DNA of 64,000 bases from CAYZJR01 sp964503045. GTDB lineage: Bacteria; Cyanobacteriota; Vampirovibrionia; Obscuribacterales; Obscuribacteraceae. The DNA is taken from positions 36,881-100,880 of the forward strand of contig CAZCZI010000020.1 of NCBI GenBank assembly GCA_964503045.1, written 5' to 3'. The position numbers and the translations under genes were made by a program. A model generated the notes under the pieces. That model had not been told where the DNA came from, did not search any database, and saw only the letters and a program-made list of their open reading frames with translations. Below, one piece after another: positions 26,003 to 34,830 of this stretch. The stretch's first letter is position 1. Each line of letters opens with the position of its first letter.

Positions 26003-26694
26003 ACACCTCCTTGACCACAGTCCTTCTAATCGAGGATGAATCACCAATTCGGAGATTCCTGCGTACCACATTGAGCAGCCATGGCTACAAATTGATCGAA
26101 GCCTCCACCGGCGGTGACGGTCTCAAACTCGCATCAGAACATCGCCCCGAAGTAATAATTTTGGACCTCGGCTTGCCGGATATGGACGGCATCGAAGTTG
26201 CACAACAAATACGTGAATGGTCTAGCGTTCCGATCATCGTCTTGTCCGCACGCGGTCAAGAACAAGACAAAATCACAGCACTAGACGCCGGTGCTGATGA
26301 CTACCTTACGAAACCATTTGGAACCGGTGAGCTTCTCGCTAGAATTCGTGCTGCACAAAGGCGCGCCAAGGCAAGTGACGAAACCGAAGAGCCCGAATTC
26401 TCAGTTGGGGAGCTCCGCGTAGATCGCGCACGCAGACGGGTTTTCGTGCGCAATTCAGAAGTTCACCTCACACCTAACGAATACAAACTTCTTTCAATGC
26501 TCATCAAACACGCAGGCAAAGTCGTCACCCACAAACAGCTTCTCAAAGAAGTCTGGGGCCAGCACTATGGAACAGAGAATCATTACGTCCGGGTGTACAT
26601 GGGACAGCTGCGATTGAAGTTGGAACAAGACCCTGCTCGTCCAGAATACTTATTGACGGAACCGGGCGTGGGTTATCGATTGCGAGCTGAATGA
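25999..26694 (+). CDS. KdpE-like OmpR-family response regulator
   Basis: The 231-residue protein has a receiver domain with acidic pocket 'IEDES', phospho-acceptor Asp56 in 'VIILDLGLPDMDG', and Lys105 in 'YLTKPFGTGEL'. The winged-helix DNA-binding domain includes 'LTPNEYKLLSMLIKHAGKVV' and 'HYVRVYMGQLRLKLEQDP'. The last pattern is typical of KdpE. It is translationally coupled to the kinase by an ATGA overlap. It probably controls the permease gene and/or its own operon. No kdpFABC genes lie in the window, so the regulon is unclear. Confidence 0.93.
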   Translation: MNTSLTTVLLIEDESPIRRFLRTTLSSHGYKLIEASTGGDGLKLASEHRPEVIILDLGLPDMDGIEVAQQIREWSSVPIIVLSARGQEQDKITALDAGADDYLTKPFGTGELLARIRAAQRRAKASDETEEPEFSVGELRVDRARRRVFVRNSEVHLTPNEYKLLSMLIKHAGKVVTHKQLLKEVWGQHYGTENHYVRVYMGQLRLKLEQDPARPEYLLTEPGVGYRLRAE

Positions 26695-26716
26695 ATAAAT
26701 GCCCTCTAGAATGTGT

Positions 26717-29314
26717 CTAGAACGTGTCTCCAACTGTCGTTTCGCCAACCTCAGTGCGAGCGGCTTGGGCTCCCTTGTCACTCTTGATGCCAACGCGGGC
26801 TCCAGTACCATCTTCGATGCCTTTGTCACCATCTATAGCGCCGGCTTTAATGATCGGGCCGCTCCGATCGTAATCGGGCTTGCTCGGCTTATGCGGTAGT
26901 GAATGTCCGTAGTACTCCTCGTAGATTATTAGTTTTACGGGATCAGGCACATTCAAAACCAATTTGATTGCGCGCTCCGCTTTCTTCACGTCCTTGTCGG
27001 CGCTATACAGCTGAAGCAGTCGAATGTACAAAGCCTGGTAACCATTATTGCCTTTGTCGGGTTGCACAATGCGTTCCAACAGTTCTCGAGCCTGAGCTCG
27101 TTTGCCATTGCTCTCGAGCAAATCTACATATGCCAATACATCCATATCATTCTGCTGGTCTTGCGGAATAATGCTAAAGGCGCGCTTGTACGCATCGATT
27201 GCCTTTTGCGCTTGTCCATCTTTGCTGTAGCACTCAGCGAGGCTCAAAAGGGTCGATGAGAGCGACAAGTCGTTCATGCCATTTGCCTTTTCTTGAATCT
27301 TGAGCGTTCTCTCTAATGGCTCAATGGCATTTTTAGTATCAGTCAAAGTACATGATCGGTAGTACATCATCCTGCGCAGGTCACGCAAAACCTCAATTGC
27401 AACCCCAAAGTCGTTGTTGTAACTCGTGACAGTTGCCCGAAGAAACTCGCCCGACGCTGCATCGAGATCACCCTCACCCAAAGCCTTGCATCCGAATCCC
27501 AAGTATGTATCCGGTGCGGTGGCATCATAGCCAAGGCTGTGCACGCAAATGTTTCGATTGCTCAACAGCGGATTGAGCATTCCAGATTCACCGAAGTAAT
27601 ACTCAGCTCTCTGGAAGTAGGGCAATCCTTCTTTTGGTGGCAGACTCGTACCGATCTCGTTATTGGCGCATCCTCCATAGAAGGCAATCTCAGGATCTTT
27701 GAACTTGAGCATGTATTCTTTTGCAGCTTGCGCACACTGCTTGTATTTCTTCTTTTCGAATAATCCCTTCACTTCTTGCAGCGCGGCGTTCTGAACCTTG
27801 TACATAGCGTCGAGATCGACATGAGACATCCACAGGTAGCTCATGTTTTGCAACAAAGCTAGTTCGTATGACTTATAGTTCGAGCCGTGGCTAAAGTACT
27901 TGAGGGCTTCCTCATAGTGCGCGAGCGCTTCGCGGCCGATAGCGTTGCGACTCTCAGGGTTCTTCGCGTCTTCCATTTGGCGCTTGAGAGATTCCGCAAG
28001 TTCCCAGTGCAAATCAGCCTGTAGGCTAGGCGGCTTGTTAGATAGTTGCGCCACATGTAGAGCCTCCTTCCAATTGGAAGTAGCCTGGGGAAAATTCACA
28101 CCGCATGCCAGTTGTGCGGCATCGATGTACTTCTGTAGTTGAAGCTCCCCAAGGTATTTAAACGATATCAAACCTAACAATAAGTACGTGCACATGCAGA
28201 CAACGATCTTCTTTTCGAAGAAATCGATGAATCTAAATAGGAGCAGTTTTTCCGCCTTCGGCGGCAACTTTCTCGTGTTTCCATTCACGATACAATCGCT
28301 GACTAGACGCAGTGCATCCATGAGTTCCCGTGTGTTGCGAAAGCGCTCATTGGGCTTCTTCTGCAGGCATTTGATAATGATGCAATCGAGCAACCTTAAA
28401 GCGTTATGCTCCGGCGTGCCCTTGCCATATTGATTGGCCAGTTCATGGAGATAGTTTGTCGAAGCTTGGGCAATCTTGTCACCAATAAATGGCGGGCTGC
28501 CAACGAGAGCTTCGTACATTATGCAACCGAGTGAATAAATGTCCGAACGTTGGTCGGCTTTATTGCGATCTAGACATTGTTCAGGACTGAGGTAGAAAGC
28601 GTTTTGCACAGGATCTGGCGGCATTCCAAAGTCAATCAATTTCACCAACTCAGCATCGACATCATCTTGGTGCACCAAAATGATTTTGTTGGGTGAGAGA
28701 TTGCCGTGAATGAGCTGATGTGAGTGGGCCTCACTAAGTGCCTCACAAATCTGATTGAATATGTTGAGAAACGTCGCTATATCAAGCCGCTTCGTTACGG
28801 TAAATGTCTCGGCTAAGGTATCGCCTTCCACCCAATCAGTAACTACGTAAGGCGCACCGTTATCACCAACGCCGGTCTCATACACCGTCACGTGATTGAC
28901 GTGCGTTAGCTCTTTTGCTTTGTTTGCAGCTTTCTGAATACTGCGCACTTGCGCGCTGTCCGTGACACGCGCGTTGAATATGCGCAATGCCAGAGGTCGT
29001 TCGATGCCATCTCTTTTTGCAGCCCAGGTGGTGCTGAGTGCGTCTTTGCAGACCTCCCAAATCAATTCAAATGATTGGAATGACTGATTTGCCTTTTGCG
29101 GCGGCGACGGAAGCGGTGGCGCAGGATCGGGCGAGGGCGGATCGTCCGGCGGTGCCGGCTCAGCCGATACTGTACTTGTCTCTACAATGTGAACCGCAGT
29201 TTCAGGCACCACATCCGGTGCAACACTGACCTTAATAACGCGCTGCGTACCTGGCTCCGCAACCAATGCAACGCTCTGCCGCTCTTCGCGGCTGACTCGA
29301 TTTTTTCTTGGCAT
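26717..29314 (-). CDS. TPR-fused Ser/Thr kinase-like protein, predicted pseudokinase
   Basis: The 865-residue protein has a Pro-rich N-terminus (to ~75), a kinase-like domain (~80-340), a membrane helix (~369-387) and a TPR-rich C-terminus (~400-830). The kinase fold shows 'DQRSDIYSLGCIMYEAL' and an APE-like 'YLSPEQC', but key positions are lost. There is no Gly-rich loop, the VAIK Lys is Arg111 ('LALRIF'), the HRD Asp is Asn205 and the following catalytic Asn is Lys ('HGNLSPNK'). Only DFG (Asp228) is kept. It is therefore predicted to bind partners or nucleotides rather than phosphorylate. The C-terminal repeats would be extracytoplasmic. Compare the canonical kinase at 38461-40938. Confidence 0.85.
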   Translation of the reverse strand: MPRKNRVSREERQSVALVAEPGTQRVIKVSVAPDVVPETAVHIVETSTVSAEPAPPDDPPSPDPAPPLPSPPQKANQSFQSFELIWEVCKDALSTTWAAKRDGIERPLALRIFNARVTDSAQVRSIQKAANKAKELTHVNHVTVYETGVGDNGAPYVVTDWVEGDTLAETFTVTKRLDIATFLNIFNQICEALSEAHSHQLIHGNLSPNKIILVHQDDVDAELVKLIDFGMPPDPVQNAFYLSPEQCLDRNKADQRSDIYSLGCIMYEALVGSPPFIGDKIAQASTNYLHELANQYGKGTPEHNALRLLDCIIIKCLQKKPNERFRNTRELMDALRLVSDCIVNGNTRKLPPKAEKLLLFRFIDFFEKKIVVCMCTYLLLGLISFKYLGELQLQKYIDAAQLACGVNFPQATSNWKEALHVAQLSNKPPSLQADLHWELAESLKRQMEDAKNPESRNAIGREALAHYEEALKYFSHGSNYKSYELALLQNMSYLWMSHVDLDAMYKVQNAALQEVKGLFEKKKYKQCAQAAKEYMLKFKDPEIAFYGGCANNEIGTSLPPKEGLPYFQRAEYYFGESGMLNPLLSNRNICVHSLGYDATAPDTYLGFGCKALGEGDLDAASGEFLRATVTSYNNDFGVAIEVLRDLRRMMYYRSCTLTDTKNAIEPLERTLKIQEKANGMNDLSLSSTLLSLAECYSKDGQAQKAIDAYKRAFSIIPQDQQNDMDVLAYVDLLESNGKRAQARELLERIVQPDKGNNGYQALYIRLLQLYSADKDVKKAERAIKLVLNVPDPVKLIIYEEYYGHSLPHKPSKPDYDRSGPIIKAGAIDGDKGIEDGTGARVGIKSDKGAQAARTEVGETTVGDTF

Positions 29315-29599
29315 TTTACTGTTCGATTACTAAATAGGTGGCGTTCGGCAACTGTTCACACTAAACCGAACTTGTCAGGGTGTAAATGGGGTTTTTACGG
29401 TGTCTCTCAGAACCACCCCCGCTGATCACCACGCAGACGCTCCACGAGAAGGTTTCCAGTTCGGAATCCTCAGTAACCGCAGTGCAACCTTGACCATCTA
29501 CAGTAAATGCATCGAGCCGGACCCGGACGCTTTTAAAAATGGAAAGAGCGACAGGAAAAATTGTATCCCGGTGGAGGTGCTGTTGGAGGAAACGTTACT

Positions 29600-30451
29600 A
29601 TGCCCAAAGAAGAACTAGTTGAGAGAACGACCGAAGCAATGCCCAAGAAACAACCTTCTTTTGAAGGTGAAGTGGCAGAACTCTGGAAGATCATGCCTGA
29701 AATGAAAGGAAAAGAAAGCGAAAAAGCAAACAAAGCGCTCCCCTCGTGCGAATTCTTCGATTCAGCTGCAATGCCTGCCAATGGTCCTTCGCCAGAACTA
29801 GTTAAACAAGCAACAACAGAAGTCGAAAGTGGCGATATCAAAGACGCCTCCAGCTTCGATCGTCTCTTTGATATGAAAGGTGTCAACACCTCAGCTCAAG
29901 ACTTTGTTCTTCAAGACAATCTAAACGCAGTCAACGATCAATTGAGACAACAAGGCTCTGCATATAGATTGCAATTTGGACTTGACTCCGACCGTTCCAC
30001 CGGTGCCACCACATTGGATGTGTACGACAATAACAGCGGGCAGCTAGTTGACTCTAATCCATTTGTAATTCCAAACTATGAAGAATTCAAATGCGATAAC
30101 GGAAACACATCTGCGGTAAAACCAAAAGGGCAGTCCCACTCACTTCTTTCCGAAGCAGCCAGTGAATTGAGCGACGGAAACATTGACAAAAGTGCTATTT
30201 CGCAGCAGCTGTTTCCGCGACTGTTTGATATGAGCGACGTCTTCTCACAAGCAAAACAGGACGATCGCATAGCCCGAATCGAAAACGGATTGAATCGGAA
30301 TCTAAGCGAAGCTCAATCAGAATTCCGCGTTCGCTTTGGTGATAACGTAATCAAAACTCCAGGTGGCACACGACTAGAAGTCTACGATCGGCGCGACGGA
30401 ATCACTGTCGATGCGGTGGACTTCGTCATTCCCGACTACAAATTTAGATAA
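29600..30451 (+). CDS. Hypothetical protein with a duplicated domain
   Basis: The 283-residue protein is hydrophilic with no signal peptide. Residues ~88-170 and ~200-283 are two copies of one domain. Each starts with 'RLFDM', passes through a helical stretch, then 'RLQFG' or 'RVRFG', 'TTLDVYD' or 'TRLEVYD', and ends with 'FVIPNY' or 'FVIPDY'. No known family was recognised. ATG 29600 follows GGAGG by 9 nt and is chosen over an in-frame TTG at 29561. The preceding 285 bp, shared with the divergent pseudokinase gene, contain no other convincing gene and must hold both promoters. Confidence 0.7.
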   Translation: MPKEELVERTTEAMPKKQPSFEGEVAELWKIMPEMKGKESEKANKALPSCEFFDSAAMPANGPSPELVKQATTEVESGDIKDASSFDRLFDMKGVNTSAQDFVLQDNLNAVNDQLRQQGSAYRLQFGLDSDRSTGATTLDVYDNNSGQLVDSNPFVIPNYEEFKCDNGNTSAVKPKGQSHSLLSEAASELSDGNIDKSAISQQLFPRLFDMSDVFSQAKQDDRIARIENGLNRNLSEAQSEFRVRFGDNVIKTPGGTRLEVYDRRDGITVDAVDFVIPDYKFR

Positions 30452-30457
30452 GCAAGA

Positions 30458-31960
30458 TTAGCTCGTCGACGCCGCCGCCTGCGCATCCAAAGGAATTCTA
30501 AACCAGAATTTGCTGCCCTTGTCAGGTTCGCTTTCTACGCCGATTGTTCCACCGTGTCCTTCGGCGATTAGCTTGCAAATCGCCAAACCCAAGCCGGTTC
30601 CTTGCTTCTTCTGAGCAGCCGTCTGCTGGGCCTGGCTGAATCGCTCGAAGATCGACTCTTGCGCTTCCTTTGGAACACCTTGCCCAAAATCCGTCACAGA
30701 GACTTGCACGAACGCTCCTTGCTGCTCCGCCGCTACCAATACTTTTCCACCGCCAGGCGAATACTTCAGCGCATTCGAAAGCAGATTGACTACAACTTGA
30801 ATGAGACGTTCTTCATCGCCATCGACTTTGAAGTCACACTCCTGGTACTCTACTGTCATTTCGCGCTTTTTCGCAAGCGCCTCGACTGCATTGATCGAGC
30901 GCACGCAAACATCGTTGATCCCGATTTTTCGAATGCGCAAATCGAACTTTCCGGCTTCCATTTTTGCCAGATCCAACAGATCAGAAATAAGCGCGATCAG
31001 CCTCTCTACTTCGCTTTCTGAAGTCTCGACAAGTATTTCGCCATTGGCTGTCAATTCACCGCCGCCGCCGGCGCCCAGAATAGACAATGTCGACAAGACC
31101 GAGGTAAGCGGTGTTCGCAAATCATGACTGACCATCGCCATAAATTCGCGCTTCAGCCGCTCGACTTCGCGCTCTTTCTGTTTTGCTTCTTCCAGTGTTT
31201 TTGCCATCTCGTGAAACACCGCATCTAGTGCGGCAATTTCGTCTGTTCCCTTTATTAACGGCAGCAACTGCTCACCTTTTGTCACTCTCTGAGCATTCTT
31301 TGACAATACCGCGACGCGACCTGAAATTTCTCTTGCAATCGTCAAGGCAAGCACCAAGGCAAGAAGAACACTGAACCCCGCACCAAAATACAAAACATTC
31401 TGCACCTGTTCTCTGGCATGGGCTGCGTCTTCGGGATGAAACTTCTGGTGTCGCTTTTCATACTCGATGATGTTTCCAACCTTGAGCATTGCCGAGTACA
31501 AAGTGTCCTCCAGCTGCCGCTTCACACCATGCAACTCAACCACTGACGCCGGCAGATCTTCGCCGGCCAGCTGCTTGGTTGCAACGTCCAATATTTCCTT
31601 GAGGTGTTGCACTTCAGGCACCAACGCCTTCATAGACTGCGCTTGGTGCGGGTCTTCTACGGTGAGTTGTTTCAAAAGCACGAGGCTCTCCGGAATTGCG
31701 TTCATCACGCGCGCATAATTCTCAGTCGCTCCCGAACTCCGATAATGTTTGAACATAAAAAGCGACGTTGCCGCATCGTAAAGCAGCTTGGTCAGCTTAT
31801 TGGCTTCAGAGATAATGGCATTAGACCGCGCCACCTGCGCCGCCTGAAATTCCGCCTGATAAAGCATGTACGCCAAAATTCCTACAAACACCAACTCGAA
31901 AGCCAAAGGAACAGCGACTAAAAGAAGTGTTTTATGGGCAAGACGTGAGTTGAGTGCCAT
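30458..31960 (-). CDS. Membrane sensor histidine kinase
   Basis: The 500-residue protein has two membrane helices (about 11-33 and 187-208) flanking a ~150-residue helical extracytoplasmic sensor, possibly CHASE3-like. A HAMP linker (~209-262) follows, then HisKA with His279 ('MAMVSHDLRTPLTSV'), and HATPase_c with 'NLLSNALKYSPGG', 'DFGQGVPKEA' and 'GTGLGLAICKLIAEG'. It is divergent from an OmpR-type regulator gene with only 38 bp between start codons, so the two are very likely partners. A TATAAT on the minus strand ends 6 nt before the ATG, so its transcript may have almost no leader. Confidence 0.92.
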   Translation of the reverse strand: MALNSRLAHKTLLLVAVPLAFELVFVGILAYMLYQAEFQAAQVARSNAIISEANKLTKLLYDAATSLFMFKHYRSSGATENYARVMNAIPESLVLLKQLTVEDPHQAQSMKALVPEVQHLKEILDVATKQLAGEDLPASVVELHGVKRQLEDTLYSAMLKVGNIIEYEKRHQKFHPEDAAHAREQVQNVLYFGAGFSVLLALVLALTIAREISGRVAVLSKNAQRVTKGEQLLPLIKGTDEIAALDAVFHEMAKTLEEAKQKEREVERLKREFMAMVSHDLRTPLTSVLSTLSILGAGGGGELTANGEILVETSESEVERLIALISDLLDLAKMEAGKFDLRIRKIGINDVCVRSINAVEALAKKREMTVEYQECDFKVDGDEERLIQVVVNLLSNALKYSPGGGKVLVAAEQQGAFVQVSVTDFGQGVPKEAQESIFERFSQAQQTAAQKKQGTGLGLAICKLIAEGHGGTIGVESEPDKGSKFWFRIPLDAQAAASTS

Positions 31961-31966
31961 GACGCG

Positions 31967-31972
31967 ATTATA
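31967..31972 (-). promoter_or_regulatory. Minus-strand -10 box next to the histidine kinase start
   Basis: TATAAT on the minus strand lies 6 nt before the kinase ATG. With usual spacing, the transcript would begin at or within a base or two of the ATG. No Shine-Dalgarno sequence is needed or seen at that distance. Confidence 0.45.
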
Positions 31973-31998
31973 CCCAGACCTAACTTAAGAGTTTACGG

Positions 31999-32682
31999 AT
32001 GACCAAAGTTCTCGTAGTTGAAGACGATAAAGCTCTAGCTGAAAACATAAAACAGTGGCTGCATTTGCAGCAGTTCGTCGTTGATGTCGTGATGGACGGC
32101 GACGATGCCGAGCACTATCTCAAGCTCTCGCAATACGATGTGGTGATTCTCGATTGGGAGTTGCCCGGCAAGACAGGAATCGAGATTCTCAAAAGTTTCA
32201 GGGCTTCAGGAAAACACACGCCGGTCTTGATGCTGACTGGAAAAGACGCGATTGAAAACAAAGAAGAGGGTCTGGATTCAGGCAGCGATGATTATTTGAC
32301 AAAACCGTTTCATATGAAGGAACTGTCTGCAAGATTGCGAGCCCTTTTGAGGCGCCCGGAGCAAGCAATTTCGGGGGCGCTGAAGGCAGGGGATGTGACC
32401 CTAGACCCCTTCGGGCGGCACGTGCATAAAGCAGGCGCTGAAGTAGATTTGTTGCCGAAAGAATTCGCGTTGCTCGAATTTTTTATGAGACACCCAGGAC
32501 AAGTTTTCACACCGGAGGCTATAGTCGATCGCGTTTGGGCAGCCACTTCAGAGGTTTCGCCCGAGTCCGTAAAAACCTACATCGCCAGACTTCGAACCAA
32601 GCTTGATACACCAGGCTGCGCCGCCTCAATAATTGAGACAGTCCGGGGCGCCGGTTATCGACTCTTGGACGAGACTCAATAA
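31999..32682 (+). CDS. OmpR-family response regulator
   Basis: The 227-residue protein has a receiver domain (acidic pair in 'VVEDDKALAE', phospho-acceptor Asp52 in 'VVILDWELPGKTG', Lys102 in 'YLTKPFHMKEL'). Its winged-helix output domain includes 'LLPKEFALLEFFMRHPGQVF' and 'ESVKTYIARLRTKL'. It is the likely partner of the divergently encoded histidine kinase. The LRR gene starts 2 bp after its stop, so that gene is probably its co-transcribed neighbour. Confidence 0.93.
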   Translation: MTKVLVVEDDKALAENIKQWLHLQQFVVDVVMDGDDAEHYLKLSQYDVVILDWELPGKTGIEILKSFRASGKHTPVLMLTGKDAIENKEEGLDSGSDDYLTKPFHMKELSARLRALLRRPEQAISGALKAGDVTLDPFGRHVHKAGAEVDLLPKEFALLEFFMRHPGQVFTPEAIVDRVWAATSEVSPESVKTYIARLRTKLDTPGCAASIIETVRGAGYRLLDETQ

Positions 32683-32684
32683 CG

Positions 32685-33899
32685 ATGCAGGGATTGAGTC
32701 GATGCGCGCTCCGCTGTTTCATTGCATGCGCGGCTCTAGCAATGTCTTTTCATTGCACTGCTCATGCCGTTCCAAACCAGACAAAGAACACCAGTGCGCA
32801 AATAGCGGAAATCGCATTTCCTGCCAACAAACAAATAGGCGGTCTGTACACAGTCGAGGCAAGCGAATCCATTGACGAAGCTTATGAAGAACGACACTGG
32901 CACGGACCAGCAAAGGGAGTCTTGAGGGTTCCCACCAATCGAATTTACGGACTGCGATTCGCCGAAAATTTCAAGGTTACACGTGACACGCTCAATCTCA
33001 AAGGCGCGAACCTGATTCAAATTCTTGATTTTTCCGATGCAGCTGTGCAAGATGACGGGCTGGACAATCTCGACAAGTTCACAAACCTCAAGATGCTTGA
33101 GCTGAGTTCAACGAGTTGTGGAAAACATGGCTTCGGTCAAATAGCAAAGGTTCCGACGCTAGAGTATCTCATTGTCAGACAAACAACATTTAGCGACGAC
33201 GATCTCGCGGCTATCGCCGTCAACACTCGTTTTCGCTACATGGATTTCGAACAAACGCAGCTCACGGATGCATGCTACAAGTCAATTCAACGCTTGAGAA
33301 ACCTCGATCATCTTAAACTTGATGCCACCGCCATTGGAGACAAAGTTGCACTGGCAGCGGTGGCGCTGCCAAGAATGAAAACGCTGGATTTGACTTCGAC
33401 AAAACTGTCAAGCAATTTCACACCGACAAAAGTTTCCCCATCTCTCAATAAGCTGATGGTGGATAGAACAGATGTGTCAGGCAAATTCTTGTCGTGCGGT
33501 GCATCTTTTCGCGGGCTGCGGGATCTCCAAATGAGAGGCACGAAGATCGACAATGACGGAATTGCCAACCTGTACAAATTTCCGGTGTTGAACAGTTTGA
33601 ATGTGGAAGGCACTAAAATTCACGGTTCTGCCGCGATCGACAGCTTCGCAAAATGCCGACATTTATACGAGCTCAATTTCAGTCGAACCGATCTTGTCAA
33701 CAATCTGGACGAACTTAAACGTATAAAGTCGCTCGGCAAAATCATCTTAGATCGAACACCGCTCAGTGCAAGCGCCTTCGCGGCATTGAAGAGACTCACC
33801 TTCCTTCGCGAGATGACGTTGCGCAACACGGAATTGGATGATGCAAAAGTCGTCGAATTGCGTCGAGCCTTACCAAAATGCAAATTCAAAATCCCGTAG
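32685..33899 (+). CDS. Secreted leucine-rich-repeat protein
   Basis: The 404-residue protein has a signal peptide (residues ~1-27, 'CTAHA'). From residue ~95 to the end it has 10-12 irregular repeats of about 24 residues with a cysteine/valine-type LRR pattern ('LKMLELSSTSC', 'LEYLIVRQTTF', 'LDHLKLDATAI', 'LNSLNVEGTKI', 'LYELNFSRTDL'). A binding scaffold in the periplasm or at the surface is likely; no catalytic motif is seen. Its position 2 bp behind a response regulator suggests co-expression with the two-component pair, perhaps as a target or an accessory sensor. Confidence 0.85.
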   Translation: MQGLSRCALRCFIACAALAMSFHCTAHAVPNQTKNTSAQIAEIAFPANKQIGGLYTVEASESIDEAYEERHWHGPAKGVLRVPTNRIYGLRFAENFKVTRDTLNLKGANLIQILDFSDAAVQDDGLDNLDKFTNLKMLELSSTSCGKHGFGQIAKVPTLEYLIVRQTTFSDDDLAAIAVNTRFRYMDFEQTQLTDACYKSIQRLRNLDHLKLDATAIGDKVALAAVALPRMKTLDLTSTKLSSNFTPTKVSPSLNKLMVDRTDVSGKFLSCGASFRGLRDLQMRGTKIDNDGIANLYKFPVLNSLNVEGTKIHGSAAIDSFAKCRHLYELNFSRTDLVNNLDELKRIKSLGKIILDRTPLSASAFAALKRLTFLREMTLRNTELDDAKVVELRRALPKCKFKIP

Positions 33900-33902
33900 A
33901 TC

Positions 33903-34769
33903 TTAGGATGCCGTGAGCATTTGAACTAACGTACAGTCCAACGCTTTTTCCAGCTTGGAGATCAGTTCAGGATCGACTGCAAAAGTTTCCAGTCGATCGA
34001 ACGGCGGCCGAGAGCCGCCCCGAAGTTCGGTATCCATCTGCTCGTAGACGCGTGAAACATCCATTGATATCACGTATCCACAAGCAGGCACTAGATCAAG
34101 ACTCGAAACCAACTTCGCGTCACCGAGTACGCCGTTGTAGAACACGCCCTGCAGCCTCTCGAGTGCTGTCTTCTTGGTGCATTGCGGGCACGAGTGCATC
34201 ATGCGAACGTGATTGCCGAAACCACTCGAAATAGTAATCGGCCGGCACCTATACGTAAGGTCAAAGCCGCATTCGCAGGCAATCTTCGCATCTTCTTGAT
34301 TGATGAGATCAGACGCATACTCGAGATTCACGTACGAACTCCAGAGCATCAAATCCTTTGTCGAGATGATTCTCAAATTCGATAAATTCAGCGCCTGCTG
34401 CTTCGCATCGCCATTTGCAGCCTTATACACGAAAGGAATCGTCGGCGGAACTTCCATAGGTGCGTCCGCGGATGCCTTCTGCCTGGATGAGCTCGCCGAG
34501 GGAGTTTTCGTCGTGGATGTCTTCGTCGTGGATGTATTACCGTTTCTCTTAATCCATCGCAAAGAGAAGTCGCTGCTCATAAGAAGCTTGATTTCCGACT
34601 CCGGAAGCCTCGAAACAACTTCCACTTGCTCGGTGCCGTGCCGAAGCTCGGTTGTGCCGTCGACGCACTTGGTATCGCATAATACCTCAAGTGCTGCGAC
34701 GAACTTCGATGCATCGATAACCGCATCTGCCTTGCGCGGAAATATGTGCAGTTCAAAACAGTACGTCAT
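33903..34769 (-). CDS. Hypothetical protein with a Cys-rich zinc-ribbon-like segment
   Basis: The 288-residue product starts with a ~70-residue alpha/beta domain, then a Ser/Thr/Lys-rich linker (~75-105), then a C-terminal region. This contains 'ACECGFDLTYRC' and 'MMHSCPQCTKKT', a spacing that could bind zinc (CxC...C...CxxC). No family is recognised. It has no signal peptide, so a cytoplasmic regulatory or nucleic-acid-binding role is possible but unproven. Its start faces a coiled-coil gene on the other strand. Confidence 0.62.
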   Translation of the reverse strand: MTYCFELHIFPRKADAVIDASKFVAALEVLCDTKCVDGTTELRHGTEQVEVVSRLPESEIKLLMSSDFSLRWIKRNGNTSTTKTSTTKTPSASSSRQKASADAPMEVPPTIPFVYKAANGDAKQQALNLSNLRIISTKDLMLWSSYVNLEYASDLINQEDAKIACECGFDLTYRCRPITISSGFGNHVRMMHSCPQCTKKTALERLQGVFYNGVLGDAKLVSSLDLVPACGYVISMDVSRVYEQMDTELRGGSRPPFDRLETFAVDPELISKLEKALDCTLVQMLTAS

Positions 34770-34830
34770 TGGACCGGTTCCATTTTTAACCGAAAGAGGA
34801 TATCACAACCTCCGGCAGCTCACCACTCAA

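Noticed and set aside
26700..26720. A TCTAGA-containing inverted repeat between the KdpE-like and pseudokinase genes as a bidirectional terminator
   Set aside because: The arms are only six bases of AT-rich sequence with no T-run on either strand.
34300..34748. An upstream extension of the small coiled-coil gene
   Set aside because: It lies antisense to the Cys-rich protein gene, and its sequence looks like reversed coding sequence; the coiled-coil pattern begins only after about 34830.
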